From Adiantum capillus-veneris (Eukaryota > Streptophyta > Polypodiopsida > Polypodiales > Pteridaceae): a DNA stretch of 64,000 nucleotides. Made by a program: the position numbers and the translations under genes. Each line of letters opens with the position of its first letter. The stretch's first letter is position 1. The notes beneath the pieces are model-generated. The model was not told where the DNA came from, did not search any database, and worked only from the letters and a program-made list of their open reading frames with translations. The stretch is taken from assembly GCA_014529385.2 (NCBI GenBank), contig CM043944.1, forward strand, positions 58,077,768-58,141,767, given 5' to 3'. Positions 1-10,240 of the stretch are shown here, in pieces.

Positions 1-750
1 GTTGGTAGTCCTTTGTAGGAGGAGCCTGTGATGAAAGTAACAAAGAGGCAGTACAACAGAAGAAGAAAACAAGTGCAGTCGGTACAAGCCTGGATATGTA
101 ATGGAAGCAAGATAGCACAAAACCAGAGGGAGGCCATGGAGTATACATTTTGATAGAGAGGATAATGAAGAAGTATATGTTGTCACTGACAATGAAGCAG
201 GAAAGATCATTGCAGTGCAGTCTGGGGAGAATTCAGCAAGGTGTATTCAAGAGGTTGAAGTTTCCCGTGAAGAGTGGGCTTTACGAAGGATGCCAACCAA
301 TTGCATGAGAAAATGTTTTGGAATGGTAGGGAAGAAAAGTTGTGGTAACAAATTACAGAGCCGTCGAGTGGGAATGGTTGCTCCCTGTTTTTTGTTTGAG
401 AGAACTTTTAAAGACAAGACAATTGCACAGTGGATATGGTTTTGCAATTGTCCAGAGGCAAGTTAAATTCTCACCAGTCATTCCTACTTTTTGGCAAGTG
501 GATATTGGAACCAACTTATCAAAGGAAGATAGTGGCAGCTTGGTACAAAGTGGATTTCAATTTGCAAATTTTGCAACACCACTACGATGCATGAACAATA
601 CAAATGCTTCTCTTACACAAGGAGGCTCCAATAGCAGGAAGCATAAGTGGAAACATAGTATTTCCAAGAAGCACAAAAGAGATTGGAGTCAGCTGCAAGT
701 ATGGTTGCAATGTTCTTGGATGAGAAACTAGAATGTGAACAACAAATAGT
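1..750. other. Unrecognised stretch, no supportable gene
   Basis: Short open frames occur on both strands but none extends or resembles a family I know. The plus strand from about 200 to 750 may be the upstream part of the SWIM-like remnant that follows, but the frame is broken several times and no motif supports it. Confidence 0.4.
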
Positions 751-751
751 T

Positions 752-845
752 TTTCGGGTATTGACAGAGAGTTGTTATGACGTACACATTAAGGTAGAAC
801 CTAGTTTTACCTGTCCTGATTTTCAGAAGAGAAAATCTACACATA
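752..845 (+). pseudogene. SWIM zinc-finger-like gene remnant
   Basis: The frame starting at 752 reads FRVLTESCYDVHIKVEPS followed by FTCPDFQKRK. This resembles the first half of a SWIM zinc finger (CxCPDF core), found in plant MULE/FAR1-type transposase-derived and ZSWIM proteins. The first metal-binding cysteine is phenylalanine here and the distal C..H pair is missing. The frame runs into retrotransposon RT sequence at about 846, so the gene is cut by a rearrangement or insertion. It could also be a chance match; the call rests on a single short motif. Confidence 0.4.
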
Positions 846-2385
846 ATCTACTTTGCTAGTAGGGTCATGAATTCTTTTGAGAGGGGCTACATAGAGGCAG
901 AATTCATGATGCTTGCTCTCATGTTTGCAGTGAAAAAATTTAGATCCTACTTGCTACCAAAACCATTTTTAATTCTCATTGCAGAAAATTTGATTCCCTT
1001 GGGTGTCATCTCAAATGAATCTTAGTACTAGAATCTCATAGTGGGTTACGACTCATGAGACTGCAAGATTTTCAATACTCTTTAAACATAGAAGATAGTG
1101 TGCGTGTCCAATTGGCAAGGATTCTCACTTATAGAGTGCATATTAAGGTGCCTGAAGTAAAGACCCTATCAATGCCACCACCTAAAAGTATCCCTAATGC
1201 CTTTACCTTGTTCTTTGATGGAGATTTTTGACAATCCATAGGTAAAACAGGGGGAGGGTTGGTGTTGCTCAACCCAAATGGAGAGGTGGTCATGAAAGAG
1301 AAGGTCAATATACCAGGTTCAACAATCAATAATGAAGTGGAGTACAACATTTTACTCCATGGTTTGAAGATGTGCATTAGTCAAGGGATACAACATCTCA
1401 AGGTAAAGGGGGGTGCACTTCTCATTGTGAAGCAAATTTTAAGCTTTTTGGCATGCAAGAATGAAAGGCTAAGGACAAAATTTCATACTATCCATAGGTT
1501 TTTCAATCAATTTGAAGAGGTACAAATGTATCTTATTCCTAGGAAACAAAATGAGGATGATAATTTATTTGCTCAACAAGCGGTCACATGTGTTGAGAAG
1601 GAAGTGTAGGTCATCATGGTGGCAAAAATGTCAAGAAATTGAGGTACCAGAAGGGAATGGAGTCATTGGCTCCCATTATTGACTAAATTTGGAAGGTGAG
1701 TTTCCACAAAGCTTCACAAAGGCTCAGAAGAGGAGGCTTATAAAGAAGGCAAGTGTGTATCTCTTCTTAGAAGGATCTCTCTACCAAAGAGAAAAGGATC
1801 AAGTGTGCAAAATAGTACCAACAATTGAAAAAATTCTAGCCATTCTAGAAATTTTGCATGAGGAAACATGTGGTGGTCATTTTGCCCAAGAGTTAACTGT
1901 GAAGATTTTTCTTGCAAGGTATATTTGGCAAGCTTGCTTATGAATATTCAATGTTGGTGTAGAAGCTTTCACAATTGCCACATAAATGGAAATAGAAGGT
2001 TGGTGCATTGTCCAAGGTAAATAATGCTCGCAAATGGACCCTTTAAAAAGTGGCACATTGATGCTATGGGTCCACTGCCTAGAACAAAAAAATGGTATGC
2101 TCTACATTCTAGTGGTTTTAGACTACATGACTAGGTGGGTAGAGGCTTAAAGTGTGGCAACGGTAAATGGGAAAGCAATGAGCATTTTTCCCACACCCAC
2201 ATTTTTTTGTAGATTTGTCACACCTTCAGAGATTGTTTATGATAATGGTCAAGGGCTCAAAAAGGGCTTGCTTACATAAGTTTGTGAAGAGCTCCACATT
2301 CAACATCATCACAACACACCCTACTACCAATGGTCAAATGATTTGGTAGAGAAAGCTAATGGAATTATTGCAGGTATCATTAATT
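846..2385 (+). pseudogene. Ty3/Gypsy family-B pol remnant (RT tail, RNase H, integrase)
   Basis: Decayed pol fragment of the same family as Gypsy B at 43-54 kb. It begins inside the reverse transcriptase/RNase H connection (YFASRVMNSFERGY, 850-1000). It then runs through the second RNase H (open frame 1259-1609: NNEVEY, and VKGGALL where B has the catalytic-type VKGDALL), the integrase zinc region (1689-1943, HEETCGGHFAQE) and a badly broken integrase core (about 1940-2370, with WHIDAMGPLPRT-like and YDNGQG-like remnants). The RNase H substitution of D by G would remove a catalytic acid. The 5' part of the element is missing, and the integrase is cut at about 2385, where LTR sequence starts. 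Confidence 0.8.
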
Positions 2386-2852
2386 GAGCTTGTTTGAGAA
2401 AGTGTTGAGTGTGTTTTCATTGCCAAATTCTTGACCATTGGAAGAGGGTATTGTGGTGAGAGGTCTTTCACACCCTAAGACAATGTGTGTGTGCTGGCAA
2501 TGTTTAACATTGGTTTAGTTTTATGCAAGCTCCGTGATAGCATCATGACAAACGACGTTACTTTGCTCTATTAATCCTTTTTCTCTACATCATCCTTGCT
2601 TCGCTTGGTGCGTGTCTTTGTTTGAGATTGTTTGTGTTTGTTTTTGTTGTGCCTCTTTTGGCCGTGAAAAAACCCTCTCGCGTCCTAGCTCCCATCCCAT
2701 AACTAGGTGGTGCCCTTTTATTGTTTGGGTTTGGTTGTGGATTTGTTGTTGTGTTTTGTGCTTGTGGTTGCCCCAGTCCCAATTGAGCAGCACGGGAACC
2801 TTGAGGAGTGTGTAGAGGTCGCTTCCCTTATTGCCAATCCCAGACCGCCTCA
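2385..2852 (+). repeat. Gypsy family-B LTR fragment (3' part of an LTR)
   Basis: In plus orientation this matches the reverse complement of the family-B LTR. The CACCCTAAGACAAT segment (about 2468) corresponds to 43430, and the closing stretch from about 2770 to ACCGCCTCA at 2852 corresponds to the LTR edge at 43043 and 51573. It is much more diverged than the two LTRs of Gypsy B and its upstream half is absent. It is followed by a primer-binding site, so it behaves as the end of a 5' LTR. Confidence 0.7.
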
Positions 2853-2856
2853 TATT

Positions 2857-2873
2857 TGGTGCCCCCATTGAGG
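2857..2873 (+). other. Primer-binding site (tRNA-complementary) of the family-B fragment
   Basis: TGGTGCCCCCATTGAGG lies four bases after the LTR end. Nearly the same 17-mer is found next to the 5' LTRs of Gypsy A (15183-15199) and Gypsy B (51553-51569), which supports a primer-binding role. The priming tRNA is not identified. Confidence 0.65.
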
Positions 2874-2929
2874 AGGGCTTGTGTATGTTGTTGTGAATAA
2901 TCATCCTTTAGAGTAATCAAGTAGCTTGA

Positions 2930-3145
2930 ATGAATCAAAAAAATATGTATGAACCCTTTATCCCCATTGCAAGGCAAAAGGTACAGATCATTGTTAGTAC
3001 TAAGCTGCAATTTCACCGTGTAATAATTTGTAGAATTTTAGGTCCTCATAGGTTAGCTAAAATAAACACATCAGCTAATCCTTTTATTTTTCCTCTCATT
3101 AGGTACAATTTCAGTTTGGATGTTCATATTTTTGTTCTATTTTAA
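2930..3145 (+). CDS. Leader small ORF, type II (family-B fragment)
   Basis: A 71-codon frame with ATG at 2930, lying 57 bases after the primer-binding site and before gag. Function unknown. It shares with the type II small ORFs of Gypsy B (51284-51496) and Gypsy A (14645-14857) the motifs PFIPIAR, KVxII, a GPxRL turn, then NPF and a C-terminal LDVxIFVL. The copy is still open although gag and pol of this fragment are decayed, with a one-codon insertion (IICRILG against IRRILG) and some changed consensus residues. Predicted protein is small, basic in its first half and hydrophobic at the C-terminus, with no clear signal peptide. Expression is not shown. Confidence 0.6.
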   Translation: MNQKNMYEPFIPIARQKVQIIVSTKLQFHRVIICRILGPHRLAKINTSANPFIFPLIRYNFSLDVHIFVLF

Positions 3146-3166
3146 GCAATAGTCTATGCATAGATC

Positions 3167-3384
3167 ATGGATAATGGAACAAGAATAGAGATTTTTCCTT
3201 TTCATTTACACCACGTATTAGGATAAACATTTAAGCTAGTAGGAAGATCCAGTTTCAACAATGTATGGTGTTCTTGCTTGGTGCTCAAAGAGTAGAAGAA
3301 ATTCTTGCATCACAAAACCTTGTCATCCTACCTCTTGTTGACTATCACACATCCTTTGACGTGCATGTCTTCATTTTGTTCTAG
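3167..3384 (+). pseudogene. Leader small ORF, type I (family-B fragment), frameshifted
   Basis: ATG at 3167 begins MDNGTRIEIFPFHL, matching the start of the type I small ORF of Gypsy B (51044-51262). Compared with B, a single base is missing near 3205, which throws the frame into stops. The rest of the similarity continues in another frame up to the stop at about 3384 (FDVHVFILF-like ending). The position, directly after the type II ORF and before the gag start at 3471, is the same as in Gypsy B. Confidence 0.6.
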
Positions 3385-3470
3385 AGCAAATAGCAATCTA
3401 GCTAAACATTGTGTGTGAATCTTTCAAAGAAAAAAATAGAAGAGAGAAGACATGTCTTGAAATTGTTTCA

Positions 3471-3565
3471 ATGGAGGCCCAATGCAAAATGTCAAGATAT
3501 CCTCTCTTTTTTGAAGATCATGGCGAGAATGCTGAGAATGTCTTGCTGCTAGATGTTCAAAATGT
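3471..3565 (+). pseudogene. Gypsy family-B gag, 5' fragment
   Basis: ATG at 3471 reads MEAQCKMSRYPLFFEDHGEN, matching the Gag start of Gypsy B (ATG at 50959, MESQRKMSGYPLFFGEPGED). Similarity fades by about 3565, so only about 30 codons remain. This marks the right edge of the family-B remnant. Confidence 0.65.
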
Positions 3566-3773
3566 GTTCCAACACGGATCGTGATCCATATTTGACCTGC
3601 GAGACTTTGACCTAGTGCCTATAGACACTGGTGAAGTTTCATCAAATTTGGTGCTCAAGTTATGCTCATTTTTCATTTTATGGTCAAGTTTGCGTTATTT
3701 TGACTTTTTGACACTTTTTGAATCAGTTTTTGACACTTTTTGGACCCTACACAATTGACTCTTTGTTAGTAGG

Positions 3774-4287
3774 ATGCCTCAAAGAAAGGTTCAGAAAGAA
3801 TGGGAGGTTGCACCTTACAAGATTATAGACATCTCATCCAACGAGAAGGCTCATGTGACGGATTAGGAGCTGGCATAAATTCCTTGACACATCTTTATTG
3901 AGAAATTTCAAGCTGGAGACGACACCAAAGTCAAAGCCAAAATCTTCTCTAAAGAGTTATGGACCTTACATTAGAAGTGGGAAGTACTGGAGAGTACAAG
4001 GTGCCTCGAGCTAGATAGCCTTTTTTGGCTACCTACTTGTGGCACAAATTTCTAAAGAGCCCACAAATAGATGAGCTTCATCCAATACAATGGACAAGCC
4101 ACCCTTACAGATAAAGATGGGGCATTAGTCAGAGTAAAGCTCATTGATGAGCTTATCAACCAACATATCCACCTACCTGCTGGAGTCACAATCTCCTCTA
4201 TAGGACAAAATCTATTGACAATGACAAAGCATTTGTAAAGCAGCAGAGGCACATTTAGTGCCTTGCCTCAAAATTGACAATAAGGAA
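3774..4287 (+). pseudogene. Decayed reading frame of unknown family
   Basis: One frame from ATG 3774 reads as plausible protein for over 160 codons (MPQRKVQKEWEVAPYK..., later QYNGQATLTDKDGALV) but is interrupted by at least seven stop codons. Each stop (TAG, TAA or TGA) is one C-to-T change from CAG, CAA or CGA. I do not recognise the family; retroelement Gag is possible because the surroundings are all retroelement remnants. No zinc knuckle, protease or polymerase motif is visible. Confidence 0.4.
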
Positions 4288-4774
4288 TAGAGCCACGGAG
4301 CAATGTCGTTCAAGGCTACTACGATGCCATCCTAAAACCCTGCTCACTGCTTGCGGTGTTTCAGAGAGCCAACCGATTGTATACAGACTACCACAGATCG
4401 TTATTTTTATAAACCAAAAGAAAAAAGATTTTGATTAATATGTCTCCTATTGAAGCTAGGGTTCTCACATAGTGTGCTGATTCACTACGGCTAGTCACAC
4501 CCTCATCCACACCCTCGGTGATCGGCCATAGTAGGCTATTAACCTTGAATAGAAACTTCCAAATTTGCAGCATCTTGGCAAGCTTTTTCTCAACGTTTAA
4601 AAGGGACCATTTGAACAACATTTAACAAAAAAAAGGGGACATCTTAAGACTTTCTTGTCAAGGCAAACAACAGTTTTTCATATGCATGTGCAGAAGACAA
4701 TACTAAGGATTTCTAAAGCAAATTTGCATCATCTCAAAAGCAGCCAATATTATTGAGCGAGGGGTTACTTCAAC
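4288..4774. other. Non-coding stretch, nothing recognised
   Basis: No supportable frame. If the gag at 4775 belongs to an LTR element, its 5' LTR and primer-binding site should be here, but I see no TGGTATCAGAGC-type site and no copy of the LTR start at 5914. Confidence 0.3.
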
Positions 4775-5568
4775 ATGGCATCGAAAATTGACAAGTTTAA
4801 CGAATTCGGCTTCCACACCTGGCACATCAAAGTGAAGGATATCTAATGCGCAAGAATCTGTGGAGCGTCATCAAGCCGCTATTAACTGACAAAGGAGGCA
4901 CATTTGCTGCAGGTGCCAGAGTGTTATCTGCCTAGCAACAATGCAAGGATGAACAAGCATTAGGTCTTATTTTGACATCTCTCGAAGATGATTTTATTCA
5001 TTATCTGGATGACATGCAATCTGCAAATGCTGCTTGGATGGAACTAGAGAAAGTGTTTGGTCCTAAAGACAAACATTCCAAAATGAGCCTTTAAATGTAG
5101 TTGTATTCTCTTTCAATGCGTGAAGATGAAAATATTGTAGCTTTAGCTAACAGACTAAAAAGCATCCGCACTCAGCTAATTTATGTTGAGGCTCCTGTCC
5201 CAGATGAAAATCTTATAGCCGTTTTTTTTTATAGCCTACCTGCAGAATTTTGTCAAATTGTAACTATTTTAAAGGAGAAGGATCCGGTGCCTTCTTTGGA
5301 TGGTATTGTTAATTCATTGCAAAAGAAGAGAAACGAGTACCACGTATCGATTCTTTTGTACCGACTGCATATGTAGCTCGTGGTTTCACTTCGACTGCAA
5401 ATTCAACCAGGACTACAACTTCAACCAGGCCAACTACCAGCACTAGGCCTTGTGCCATATGTGGACCCAACAAATTATCAAACCAAGGATTGTTTTAGCA
5501 AAAATCCTTGCATCCACTGTGGAAAGCCCAATCATCCTTCGGATAAGTGCTTTAAGAAGAATAAGTGA
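4775..5568 (+). pseudogene. Copia-type gag (UBN2-like) with CCHC zinc knuckle
   Basis: ATG at 4775 opens MASKIDKFNEFGFHTWHIKV, the usual beginning of Copia-type Gag (the F..W capsid start). The reading then needs frame changes. The frame 5101-5376 carries MREDENIVALANRLKSIRTQL and EKDPVPSLDGIVNSL, typical of the gag-polypeptide UBN2 domain. The frame 5380-5568 carries a complete zinc knuckle CIHCGKPNHPSDKC at 5509-5550. Gag packages the element RNA. No protease, integrase or RT follows: the frame ends at 5568 and a polypurine tract appears about 330 bases later. Broken by frameshifts and stops, so not functional as it stands. Confidence 0.65.
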
Positions 5569-5897
5569 CGGATCAACAAGGTTGAAGGTGATGAAGATGG
5601 TGAAGCACCAATGCTTCTCGTATAAAGTGATGTCCTGTAGTTTTCAGTTTGTTTTTATGTTGCCTTTTTATGTCAGCCATTTGTCAATAATTGTACGGGT
5701 TATAGACACTACCACACATTAGTGGTAAGACCACCCTTTTATGTTTGGTTCTGAGTTCTAGATTGTCTCACACTGATAGTTGTTTGAGAGAAGTGTACGC
5801 ACACCTATGTTATTTTCAATGGGGGGGCACTTCTACTCATAGTTTCAAGTGATTGAACTCTGCCATGGTCTGCCTCAAGTCCATTCTCAGTGGTTTG

Positions 5898-5913
5898 GGC
5901 TTGAGGGGGGGTT
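5898..5913 (+). other. Polypurine tract of a gag-only LTR element
   Basis: GGGCTTGAGGGGGGGTT is followed directly by TGTCGAG, a typical 3' junction of a Copia element (plus-strand priming site, then LTR beginning with TG). Confidence 0.5.
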
Positions 5914-6071
5914 TGTCGAGTCACATGCCCAAAAGGAACACCTCTTCATACATGCAGAGGTTTAGTGGAGATTGCATGAGTTGAGGAATGTTGATATCAC
6001 TCCAAGGTTATATATATGTAAAGACATATTAATACAAAAGGTATGCAGTATTTTTTGGCATGCAGTATCGA
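5914..6071 (+). repeat. Probable 3' LTR (start only; end unclear)
   Basis: Starts with TGTCGAGTCAC right after the polypurine tract and contains a TATATATATG stretch near 6010. It runs into a CT microsatellite at 6072, beyond which I cannot follow it. No second copy of this LTR is in the window, so the end is not fixed. Confidence 0.35.
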
Positions 6072-6080
6072 CTCTCTCTC

Positions 6081-6170
<90 letters not shown>
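6072..6170. repeat. CT/GA microsatellite (~99 bp)
   Basis: Nearly pure (CT)n with one interruption (CTAT near 6086). It generates artificial Ser-Leu or Glu-Arg open frames on both strands. Confidence 0.95.
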
Positions 6171-6175
<5 letters not shown>

Positions 6176-6237
6176 CTCTACAAGCCTGCTCATCATGGGT
6201 TCTGCACGCCGCCATCCTCCCTAAACCGCCCACACCA

Positions 6238-6691
6238 TCAATATACACAAAGCAAGTCCGCCCAAGGGGAAAGACGGCCACCCAAGGGGGTGTGGCCACC
6301 CAATAATATGTGAAAGGAAGGGAAATTAAGGAAAGCATGACAAAGTGGCAGCAGAGGGCAACGTTGCAGGGGAAAGACAGGCTCACACAGGCTGGGTGGA
6401 AGCTCGAGTGAGTGCGAAGAAGAAGGGAAAAAGCCTCAGCACCTCATGACATCACTATTTGGCCTCGCCATCGCCAGGTTTGAAGCAGCTCCATCCATTA
6501 GCTACCACGTCATCAAGATGCTTCCCACCTAGCAATGACGGAACAGTCGTTGCTTAGGGGGAAGTGGCCTACTTTAAGAAAGTAGATGGTTATTGCAAAA
6601 GAAGGGGGATATTGCATGAAAGAGAGCTTTGATGCAAGGAAAAGACGAGGAGAAGGAGGCGAGCTTGGGGGAGATCAAAGGCATAGGAATA

Positions 6692-6749
<58 letters not shown>

Positions 6750-6796
6750 CTCCTCCTCAAGAGGAAAAAGACTCGCAGGAAATCTGTCTCTCTCTT

Positions 6797-6837
<41 letters not shown>

Positions 6838-7097
6838 CATGGAGGCAAGGGGCTTTCTCTCTCGAAGGAGGAGTTGGTTGTGGCACGAGAAGGAGCGAAG
6901 GTAGAGAAGAGCATGAGGTAAGGACAAAGATGAGATGGGATTTAGCAAAGGAGGAGAGAACTCTCTCTCGTGTGCATGAGCAAGAGGAGGCCGCTCTTTC
7001 TCTCTCGGCCCTTGAGAAACTTGAAGACAATCTCTCTCGCTCTCGTCTTGAAGAAAAAGGCAGAAATCTCTCTCGCTCTTGACCTTGGTGAAGCAAG
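6238..7097 (+). repeat. ~1.1 kb direct repeat, copy 1, left part (split by Gypsy A)
   Basis: From ATATACACAAAGCAAGTCCG to the Gypsy A insertion point this matches 17829-18690, including two CT microsatellites at the same relative positions (6698-6746 and 6800-6834). The right part of the same copy resumes at 17212 after the inserted element. No coding frame is convincing; the long frames here come from the microsatellites. Nature unknown: possibly a nonautonomous or unclassified dispersed repeat. Confidence 0.75.
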
Positions 7098-9081
7098 TGA
7101 GAGCGGATTTTTTGAGATGGGGCTCAACTCAAAGCTCCCACCAGACAACCACTCCGTGAGACCCTACACACGCATATTTCTTAGGGGCACCACCCTCTTT
7201 TATGGAGAAAGAAGGAAACCAAAACAAACCATATACAACACACACACACACACACCTTCCTTATGTGCTTCAACACAAAATGCCCTTCAACCATTCAACA
7301 CACACTCCTTAAGCAATCCCTTTGAACACTGCACAAACTCACATGCAAAGATTGACCTTCACCATATTAGTGCTCATATACTTCTAAGAAAATCAAGCAC
7401 AAAACCTCAAAACTCAAAACACCATAATGCACAAATACTTGACAACTCCTTTCCTTTCCCAAAAGAAGAGACTACTTACACACATAAGACGGCATGCATA
7501 GAGAGCTCTTCTCCATCTATGCAGCCCCAAGACTTACTTACACACAACATAAGGAGAGAAGCCAAGCAAATAGACACCATGGTGCACAAAAAACTTTCTC
7601 AAACAAACAAGCAACCCAATGAGCACAAAATATGAGAAGCTGCCAAGATAGGCTTACCAATTTTACATGCGTTCAGAGCAAAAGTGTGACGACAACACCC
7701 CAATTGCAACAATTTGTTGATCAAACCAAGAGATAGATCATTGAACTTGATATCCATGCTCTCATATAGAATCTACAATCCTTATTTAGGGATGAGTATA
7801 GTAAGAGAAATGTTTGCAAGAGAATGGTAGCAATAGCATATTGATGCTCTCTCTATGGTGCCGCTTATGATAGCGAGCTTAGGAAATGGATAGGGAGACA
7901 AGAGGAGAGAGAGATTAGGGCTTCCCTAACCTTAGAGGAGCTTATTTGCAGCAATGGAGTAGGTGTGTGTGTTTTTGTGCTTGCCAAAGGGCCTTTTTAT
8001 AGCTGTACAAGACCTTGGGTTAGGTTAAACTTGACTAGGGTAGGTAATTAACCATAGTTAGGTTCCCTTTTGACCATTCCTTCAATTATGCAAATAAGGG
8101 ACTTATTTTTTCATTAAAAATATCCTTTTAGGTCGTGGAGGCTCCATAAGGGATGATAATGTATGTGGGCCCCACCATGATGTCCCTCCAGTGGCTCCTA
8201 CAGAGTGTCCCCATCCTGTTTGTTGTGTCTCTGGAAGCATCTTGAGCCGACCCCTCCACATGCAAGTGGTTTTTAACTCCCCATTGGTATTTTAGAATGT
8301 TGGAGAAGTCAAGAAAACTTTTCACCTTTGTGGTTTACCTGATTGTAACTTTGACTTGCAGTAACAGTGTCCGCAGCACCTTGTTTTCACCATAACTTTC
8401 AGCCTGTTACTCAGAATTGGGTGCTGTAAAAGGCAAAGTTGACCTCCTCAAAGTGTTTAAGCTGATTTTGGAGTGTTCCTCAAGTATACCCACGAGCTAA
8501 GGCGTTCAAGATACATCCAAAACACCTTTTGAACCAAGTCTCCTTGTAGGGGGCCCTTTAGCATGCATCCAAGGTGTAGCATGCTTTTTTCAAAAGGGAA
8601 TCCACCTTAAACAAATGAGGTAGACTCCAATAAAGTTTGATTTATTGGGGATATACATTATATTTAAGATTTGTTGACCAAAACAAGTAAATGATCCAAG
8701 ACTTGGGTCACATAGTGGTGGGGAAGGGAAGGCCTACAAGGTTAACCCTACCCTTGAGAGAAGATGGGTAAGATAAGTGCCCATAAATTATTTATTTACA
8801 AATTATGGGATGTAGATAGCTATTTAAATTAGTAAAGGTAATTAGTTAAAAGAATGTGCGATAAAAAACTAGGAGAGTAGAATTAAGTTTACTATTTACA
8901 TTTAGCATGAAGAGAGAAATATGATGTAAATGCATAAAGATCTAAGAAGGGTAAGGTGTTTGTATGGAAAAATGCTATTACGGAAAGAGAGAATGAACAC
9001 TAGGTTAAAACTTTGATAAAAAATATATACATTTGAGTAGAAATGTAGTGCAATTGCAAGGTTACCATTTAACGCTACTCA
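7098..9081 (-). repeat. Gypsy A 3' LTR
   Basis: 1984 bp, beginning TGAGAGCGGA and ending CGCTACTCA in plus orientation. Nearly identical to 15206-17211; much of the length difference is a shorter CA tract here (about 7238-7256). On its inner side lies the polypurine tract. Confidence 0.93.
7992..8001 (-). promoter_or_regulatory. Putative TATA box in Gypsy A 3' LTR
   Basis: Reads TATAAAAAGG on the minus strand, the element's sense strand. The same site is in the other LTR at 16122-16131. Confidence 0.45.
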
Positions 9082-9097
9082 TATTAGCCCTCCCCCT
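9082..9097 (-). other. Gypsy A polypurine tract
   Basis: On the minus strand reads GAAGGGGGAGGGCTAATA-like purine-rich sequence directly abutting the 3' LTR. Gypsy B has the same GGGGGAGGGCTAA at its LTR edge (45653-45665). Between here and the integrase stop (9280) lies only a T/C-rich stretch on the plus strand (9130-9230). Confidence 0.75.
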
Positions 9098-9279
9098 TCA
9101 TCTAAGATCATTCATGCTCCTAGATGAAACAAAAGAGTTTTTTCTTTCTTCTTCTTTTTTTTTCTTTTTTTTCGTTTCTTACTTTTTTTTTCTTTTTTTT
9201 TCTTTTTTTCTTATTTTTTCTAAAAAAAAGGAGGAGTGATATACACTCTTTTACTCCATTAGACCTGCTTTTCATTACC

Positions 9280-10240
9280 TCAATCCCATAAATAGGAGAT
9301 GGGAGGGTTGCCTTGGGTATGTTGAGATTCCAAGGCTGGTTCTTCTTTGCACATCAAAGCTTTAAAAATAGGTGGAGCATTTGCCAAGCCGAAGGGAGCC
9401 ATGCCAATTTGGAGCTTAGACGATGTAGGTAGATGACTTCCTATCAACGGATTGATACATTGAAAGTAGGGCTTTAATCTCCATCCATTGACTCTGGTCT
9501 TGTGGAGTTTTCCTGATAAATCTGCTAATCTATAACTACCATTCCCAAACTTTGTTTTTATCATGAAAGGTCCCTCCCATCTTTGCAAAAACTTTTTGTC
9601 AAGTCGAGTATCAAGTCGGTTATCATAGCGAAGAACCAACATACCTTCCTTCAATCCTTTCCCCTTGAGCTTCTTGTTGATTTTGTCCCTTTGGCTTGTG
9701 GCTTGGGCAATGTAATAGTCGATGGACTCTTCTCTATCAAGTTCAAGTCGTTGAAGATCTAAATTTCTTTCCTGCAAAGCTTCTTTTGGCTTCTTTGCTC
9801 CCCGTGAGAGAATGCGTAGGCTTGCAATCTCCACCTCAATAGGAAGGAGTGCCTCCTGTCCATATACCAAATGAAAAGGAGTGAATTGAGTGGATACCTT
9901 GAAAGATGTTCTGTATGCCCATAGAGCTGCAGTCAAATGGCGATCCCAGTCGTTTGGTCTATCTGCAACCTGCTTAGAAATGATTTTACATATCATTCCA
10001 TTCACCTTTTCAACCAACCCATTGCACTGAGGGTAGTAAGGTGTAGAATGCAAATGTTTGACTTTTAACTTTGTCAAAAGATTATCTAGGAGCTCTGGTC
10101 TAAACCCTGGACCACGATCTGACAAAATCTCTAATGGTGTGCCGAATCTACTGCATATGTGATCAAAGATAAATTTTGATACCTCCTCGGCTGTAATTCG
10201 TGTTGCACTTGCTGCCTCCGCCATCGTGTCATGTAATCTA
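9280..10240 (-). pseudogene. Gypsy A integrase, catalytic and C-terminal part (frame-shifted from pol)
   Basis: Continues the integrase in a different frame from the main pol ORF; one base appears to be missing near 10240, just after VDYMTRW. Visible are the second and third catalytic acids (EILSDRGPGF and CNGLVEKVNG, D and E of the DDE triad), the FTPFHLVYGQEALLP motif and a GPF..YRLADLSGK C-terminal domain ending at 9280. No chromodomain follows, consistent with a non-chromovirus. The first catalytic acid and the zinc region are in the upstream frame. Integrase inserts the element cDNA into host DNA; as read here the protein would be split. Confidence 0.85.

Noticed and set aside
6084-6386. 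Open frames of Ser-Leu or Glu-Arg repeats around CT/GA tracts (also near 6600-7100, 18160-18540 and 55756-55941)
   Set aside because: They exist only because the dinucleotide repeat has no stop codons in any frame; no motif outside the tract supports coding.
6970-7635. 221-codon frame across the Gypsy A LTR edge, repeated at 15310-15765
   Set aside because: It runs antisense to the element, begins outside the LTR and differs between LTRs only by their slight divergence, so its openness is not independent evidence of coding.
9130-9239. Phe/Ser-rich frame in the T-rich stretch after the Gypsy A polypurine tract
   Set aside because: Low-complexity poly-T between integrase stop and LTR; no coding support.
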